Shown here in pieces: positions 60,492-64,000 of a DNA stretch of 64,000 nt. Positions within the stretch are counted from its first letter, which is position 1, and every line of letters starts with the position of its first letter. Origin of the DNA: Ambrosia x helenae. Lineage: Eukaryota; Streptophyta; Magnoliopsida; Asterales; Asteraceae. The stretch lies in NCBI GenBank assembly GCA_030844895.1, contig JAUTDX010000221.1, forward strand, positions 1 to 64,000. Direction: 5' to 3'. The translations under genes and the position numbers were made by a program. A model generated the notes under the pieces. That model was not told the origin of the DNA. It ran no database searches and was given only the letters and a program-made list of their open reading frames with translations.

Positions 60492-60526
60492 CTTTTTTTT
60501 TTTTTTTTTTTTGAAAAGCAAACTTC
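60492..60526 (-). mobile_element. Extreme 5'-truncated retroposon insertion
   Basis: A 35-base insert, read on the minus strand as GAAGTTTGCTTTTC plus a run of A, is flanked by a perfect 23-base direct repeat (60469-60491 and 60527-60549). This is what an aborted target-primed reverse transcription leaves. Confidence 0.85.
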
Positions 60527-61169
60527 ATATAATTGTGGCGTTTACATAATTGTCACTTCACTTTCTTTCTAATTCCGGTAATCAATATCCACCAAGCACT
60601 ATGCTAAACCATTATACATACGGTTTTTACAATTCTCTACTTAAACCTTCTTATATATTAGAGACGTCGTTTTGTGACATATACTCGATATAATTAGTGG
60701 CACAACTTTTTTCAAGTATTCGTAAAGTCCTTTTAACCTACTTAAACCTTCTTATGTATTAGTTATGTATTAGAGACGTCGTTTAATGCGTACCACTTGA
60801 CGGTGGATGATCAGATCTATGAGAAGACTTATGAAGTCAACGCATGTATACGACATGATCAACAAAATCGTTTGCAAGTAGGAAACTGCTGGAACAATAA
60901 AAAGTCAAAACCCTACAAACGAAACTGGATCGAACCCAGTGAAATCAACATCTGAGTTATAATTGGACGATGTTGAATAATTAGTCAATACAAACAAAGA
61001 AAAAACTGACCTGCAAGCAAATTACATGTGTCGCATGATTAATACGTCTGATAAGGCAATTACCTGGAAGAAATTAATATTAAGACTAGGTTTTGTTTTA
61101 CATCATTCGAGGATTGAATGATTGATAAAGCTTCTTGCATATATATCCCACCTAACCAACAATTTGTTT

Positions 61170-61290
61170 GTAACCTGCCATTGGGGTTGGTGGCCTAATG
61201 GTAGAAGTAAAGCTTCTAGTAACACCTAAATGAGAGGTCATGGGTTCAAGTCTTATAAGGAGTAGAAATTTGCCGTTAAAAAAAAAAAAA
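61170..61290 (+). mobile_element. tRNA-derived SINE with perfect 16 bp target duplication
   Basis: AACCAACAATTTGTTT lies at 61154-61169 and 61291-61306. The A box is TGGTGGCCTAATGG and the B box GGGTTCAAGTC, and the unit ends in a run of A. Length is about 121 bases. The identical flanks suggest a recent insertion. Confidence 0.9.
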
Positions 61291-61428
61291 AACCAACAAT
61301 TTGTTTTCATTGTAGACGGCGGCGGCTCCCATTACGAGGATTAATAATGCAAGGTTAATAATGCATACCATGAGTATTGAAATAAAAACAAAAAATGAAA
61401 AAAAAGCAAAATATATGAGATTTTTATA

Positions 61429-61637
61429 GAGGGTGTTTGGGATTGCGTTTTGAATCTGATTTTTAGATTATTGCGTTTGGAAACGCAGATAATCAGTTTT
61501 TAGTGTTTGGGATTGCGTTTTGAAAACGCGGATAATCAGTTTTTTAGGCTACCAAAACGCAATAATCAATAAGCAGCCCCACCTCTGCTTTTCCAAAACG
61601 CATAATCTGTTTTGAATAATCAATCCCAAACACCCCC
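61429..61637. mobile_element. Tourist-type MITE, second copy
   Basis: It is nearly identical to 24369-24576: GAGGGTGTTTGGGATTG at the left, CAATCCCAAACACCCCC at the right. Flanks ATA and TAT do not match perfectly. Confidence 0.85.
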
Positions 61638-61720
61638 TATATTCAGTTGAAATCAAAGAAAATCAATTATATTTTTACTTTTTATTGATATATTAAATTT
61701 AAAAAGTAGTATATAAAAAA

Positions 61721-62297
61721 CTAGATTATATCCCGGAAAGCTTCCGGGATAAATAAATTTAATATGATGTGATAAAATATGCGTTATGATGTAACATAAA
61801 AATTAATGTACTATAATATGAAAAAACAACAATTTTAATCATGTGAATAAAAATGACAATGTATATTAAAAAAATGTATGTTCGGATGAGAAGCACAGCT
61901 AGAAACAACTATTACATGGTGTAATTGAGGCGGTTTAAAGGTGTGACTTTTTTTTTTTTAAAGAAGTGGTTTTAACCTATTCTGCTCTTGATAAAGAGTA
62001 GAATTTCTAGTTTGAACATGATTAGTGACTTGTGTAGACATGATTAATGAATTACCTGAACACACTATGGTAATCGTTGGAAAAATAATAAAACGTTCGT
62101 TAATTTGGTGTAATTTATAAAAAATCATGTATATAAAACTTATTAACGTTTTAAAATTGTAGGGAAAACATGAGAGAGAAAAAGACTTTTGGATGAAAAT
62201 AAGAAGGATGCCACATGACACACTCAAAGAGAAGGGATGACCTCTTTAAATGTCATGTAGCATTTCATGCTTTGGAATATTAATATATATAGATAGA
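61721..62297 (-). mobile_element. Non-autonomous Helitron, 577 bp
   Basis: On the minus strand it starts TCTATCTATATATATTAATA (62297 downward) and ends with hairpin CCCGGAAGCTTTCCGGG, then ATATAATCTAG (61721). It lies between A and T. No gene is inside. Confidence 0.78.
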
Positions 62298-62411
62298 TAT
62301 TTATTAAATTGCTCAATGTCACATTTTAAATTATGGTTATTACAAAAATTAACAAGGTATGTTCAAAAGTTATGGTTAATATAAATAGCACGGTTTCGTG
62401 TGCTGTATAAA

Positions 62412-63197
62412 TCTATAACTTATAATAAAAGAATTGAATTTCTATGAGGTGTCATTCAATGGAATGTGTCATTTGACACTTTGAGGTGATAGTATTGAAT
62501 TTATTATTTTAAATAAAAGATAAATTTTTAAAATTTTTATTTTCTGTTTTTAAATAAAATCTATATATATATTATCTTAAAATTTCAAAGATGTTAATTA
62601 ATATCTTTTCCTTATTTTCCTCTCACATTTTTTAATGTTAATTATTATTTTAAAATTTCAAATATTTTAATTAATATTTTTATCTTTATTTTTTCCTTAT
62701 TTTCCACTCACAATTTATAAACGTTAGTAACTTTTATGTATGACATTTTTTTTTAAAAAAAAAAAAAATTTACACTAAATTAACGATCGCTTTATTATCT
62801 TTCCAACGAGCACCATAGTGCTATACAAAAAATGAAAAAAATGTTTTTTAGTGAGTTTTTGTTCATGCAGAAAAAAAAAACATGTGTTTAGGTGATTTAT
62901 TAATCATATATAGGCAAGTACTAATCGTGTTATGATAGTATATATGTTTTTAAACCTACTATTATATATATGAATTGCCCATGTTCATGTGCTATAACGA
63001 TATGCTTAGCATTAAAAGAGGTTGAGATTTTTTTAATCTGCTGGGAACGCAGCATGAGAGTCCCTTTTCTTAGTATAAACATTAGAACAACTTTCTTTAA
63101 CATTAAAAATGGTTGAGACGGTTTACTTCTTTTATCCTTTTTTATTAAGTCATATTAGATTTTTCAACCCCGGGACACTTTCGGGGTAATCAGCTAG
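62412..63197 (+). mobile_element. Non-autonomous Helitron, 786 bp
   Basis: It starts TCTATAACTTATAATAAAAG after A (62411) and ends with hairpin CCCCGGGACACTTTCGGGG, spacer and CTAG before T (63198). It shares CTTTATTATCTTTCCAACGA and CATAGTGCTATA with the next unit. Confidence 0.8.
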
Positions 63198-63988
63198 TAT
63201 ATATATATTGCAAAGGGATTAATCCTACGTGTCATAATTTTATGCAATCTCTCCTTTGAGAGATGCCACATAGGATGTGATGTGGCAAGTGTAAACCAAT
63301 TAAAAAAAAGGAATAAATATGATTATAATCTATTATAATCTTTAACCTAATCTATTAAATACCTAATCTACTAAATCTAAATATTAAACCTTTATTATTT
63401 TCTCTCTCATGTTTCCTCCCATAACTTTTAAACGTTAATATCTTTTATATACGAGATTTTTTAAAGAAAAAAATTACACCAAATTAACGAGCGTTTTATT
63501 ATCTTTCCAACGAGTACCATAGTGCTATATAAAAAACGGAGAAAAAATGACTATTTTTTGTAACCCGACAGGTATTGTGTCGGGTTTGGGATTAGTTTAA
63601 AAAAAATTGTGGGTTTGGGTCGGGTCTGGGATTAGGTGATACCCGACCCGATTACCCGAAACAACATACCCAAATACCCGAACTATATACCCGATCATAT
63701 ACCCATGAATTTTTTAACGCATCACATAACTCTTAGACTAATGCGTTCGATATTTTAATAATTAACTTTTTTTTTCTTATTTTATGTTAGTTCTTTTAGA
63801 ATGATCGATTACAAACTTCCGAATTCATTTGTAATGGCACTAGATTTATACCCCGGCGCAGAGATTTGTTTTTTTATATTTGAATATCATAACTTATGGC
63901 AGAGATTTGTTTAAAATAATAATAATAATATATTTTATTATGTCATATTAGATATTTCAACCCGGGACGCTCCCGGGATAAAAACTAG
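63198..63988 (+). mobile_element. Third Helitron of the cluster, 3' end clear, 5' end uncertain
   Basis: The 3' end is hairpin CCCGGGACGCTCCCGGG (63961-63977), spacer, CTAG (63985-63988). The interior repeats TTTTATTATCTTTCCAACGA and CATAGTGCTATA of the previous element. The 5' end should lie near 63198-63220, but the TC start is not clear. Confidence 0.6.
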
Positions 63989-64000
63989 TAACGTTATAAT

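Noticed and set aside
63839..63870. CTAG next to CCCCGG, possibly another Helitron 3' end
   Set aside because: No pairing hairpin and no matching 5' end; left unassigned.

Overview
The window is nuclear DNA from a eudicot plant. The evidence is AT-rich sequence, small exons split by long introns, chloroplast transit peptides, and dense MITEs, SINEs, Helitrons and LTR remnants. The repeat style would suit an asterid such as a daisy-family species, but that is only a weak inference. No prokaryotic, CRISPR or viral system was seen.

Five loci with intact or nearly intact protein coding were found, all reconstructed exon by exon from splice signals and protein-family similarity. They are: an organellar single-stranded DNA-binding protein (OSB type, + strand, 18781-23068); an Aux/IAA repressor (- strand, 23884-25223); a 12-exon P-loop kinase of the uridine-kinase/YFH7-like group (- strand, 35216-41457) with one frameshift in a C run; and two PSBW genes for the photosystem II W subunit in inverted orientation (42928-43942 + and 47996-48926 -). 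A nine-exon tryptophan synthase alpha gene (- strand, 1396-5324) has at least five lesions and looks like an unprocessed pseudogene.

The main discovery is a 9.4 kb Helitron at 9204-18599. It has the hairpin + CTAG 3' end and the TC 5' end, lies between A and T, and interrupts a SINE. A second copy of that SINE at 34349-34738 is uninterrupted at exactly the same point, so the window supplies its own empty site. The Helitron carries decayed, intron-containing fragments of two unrelated genes (PDK1 kinase and MRS2 magnesium transporter) in its own orientation. It later received a foldback (Mutator-like) element, a copia LTR and a 2.4 kb solo LTR. It now sits about 180 bp upstream of the OSB start codon.

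Layout: 1-1395 short repeats; 1396-5324 TSA pseudogene; 5325-8839 SINE and MITE; 8840-18626 SINE plus Helitron; 18781-23068 OSB with four MITEs in introns; 23884-25223 Aux/IAA; 25224-35215 repeats and a small Helitron; 35216-41457 kinase with three MITEs in introns; 42680-49163 inverted PSBW duplication with a 3.8 kb spacer; 49164-64000 gene-poor with LTR and LINE remnants, a long hairpin, a recent hAT MITE and a Helitron cluster. The genes are metabolically unrelated neighbours; only the two PSBW copies form a functional set.
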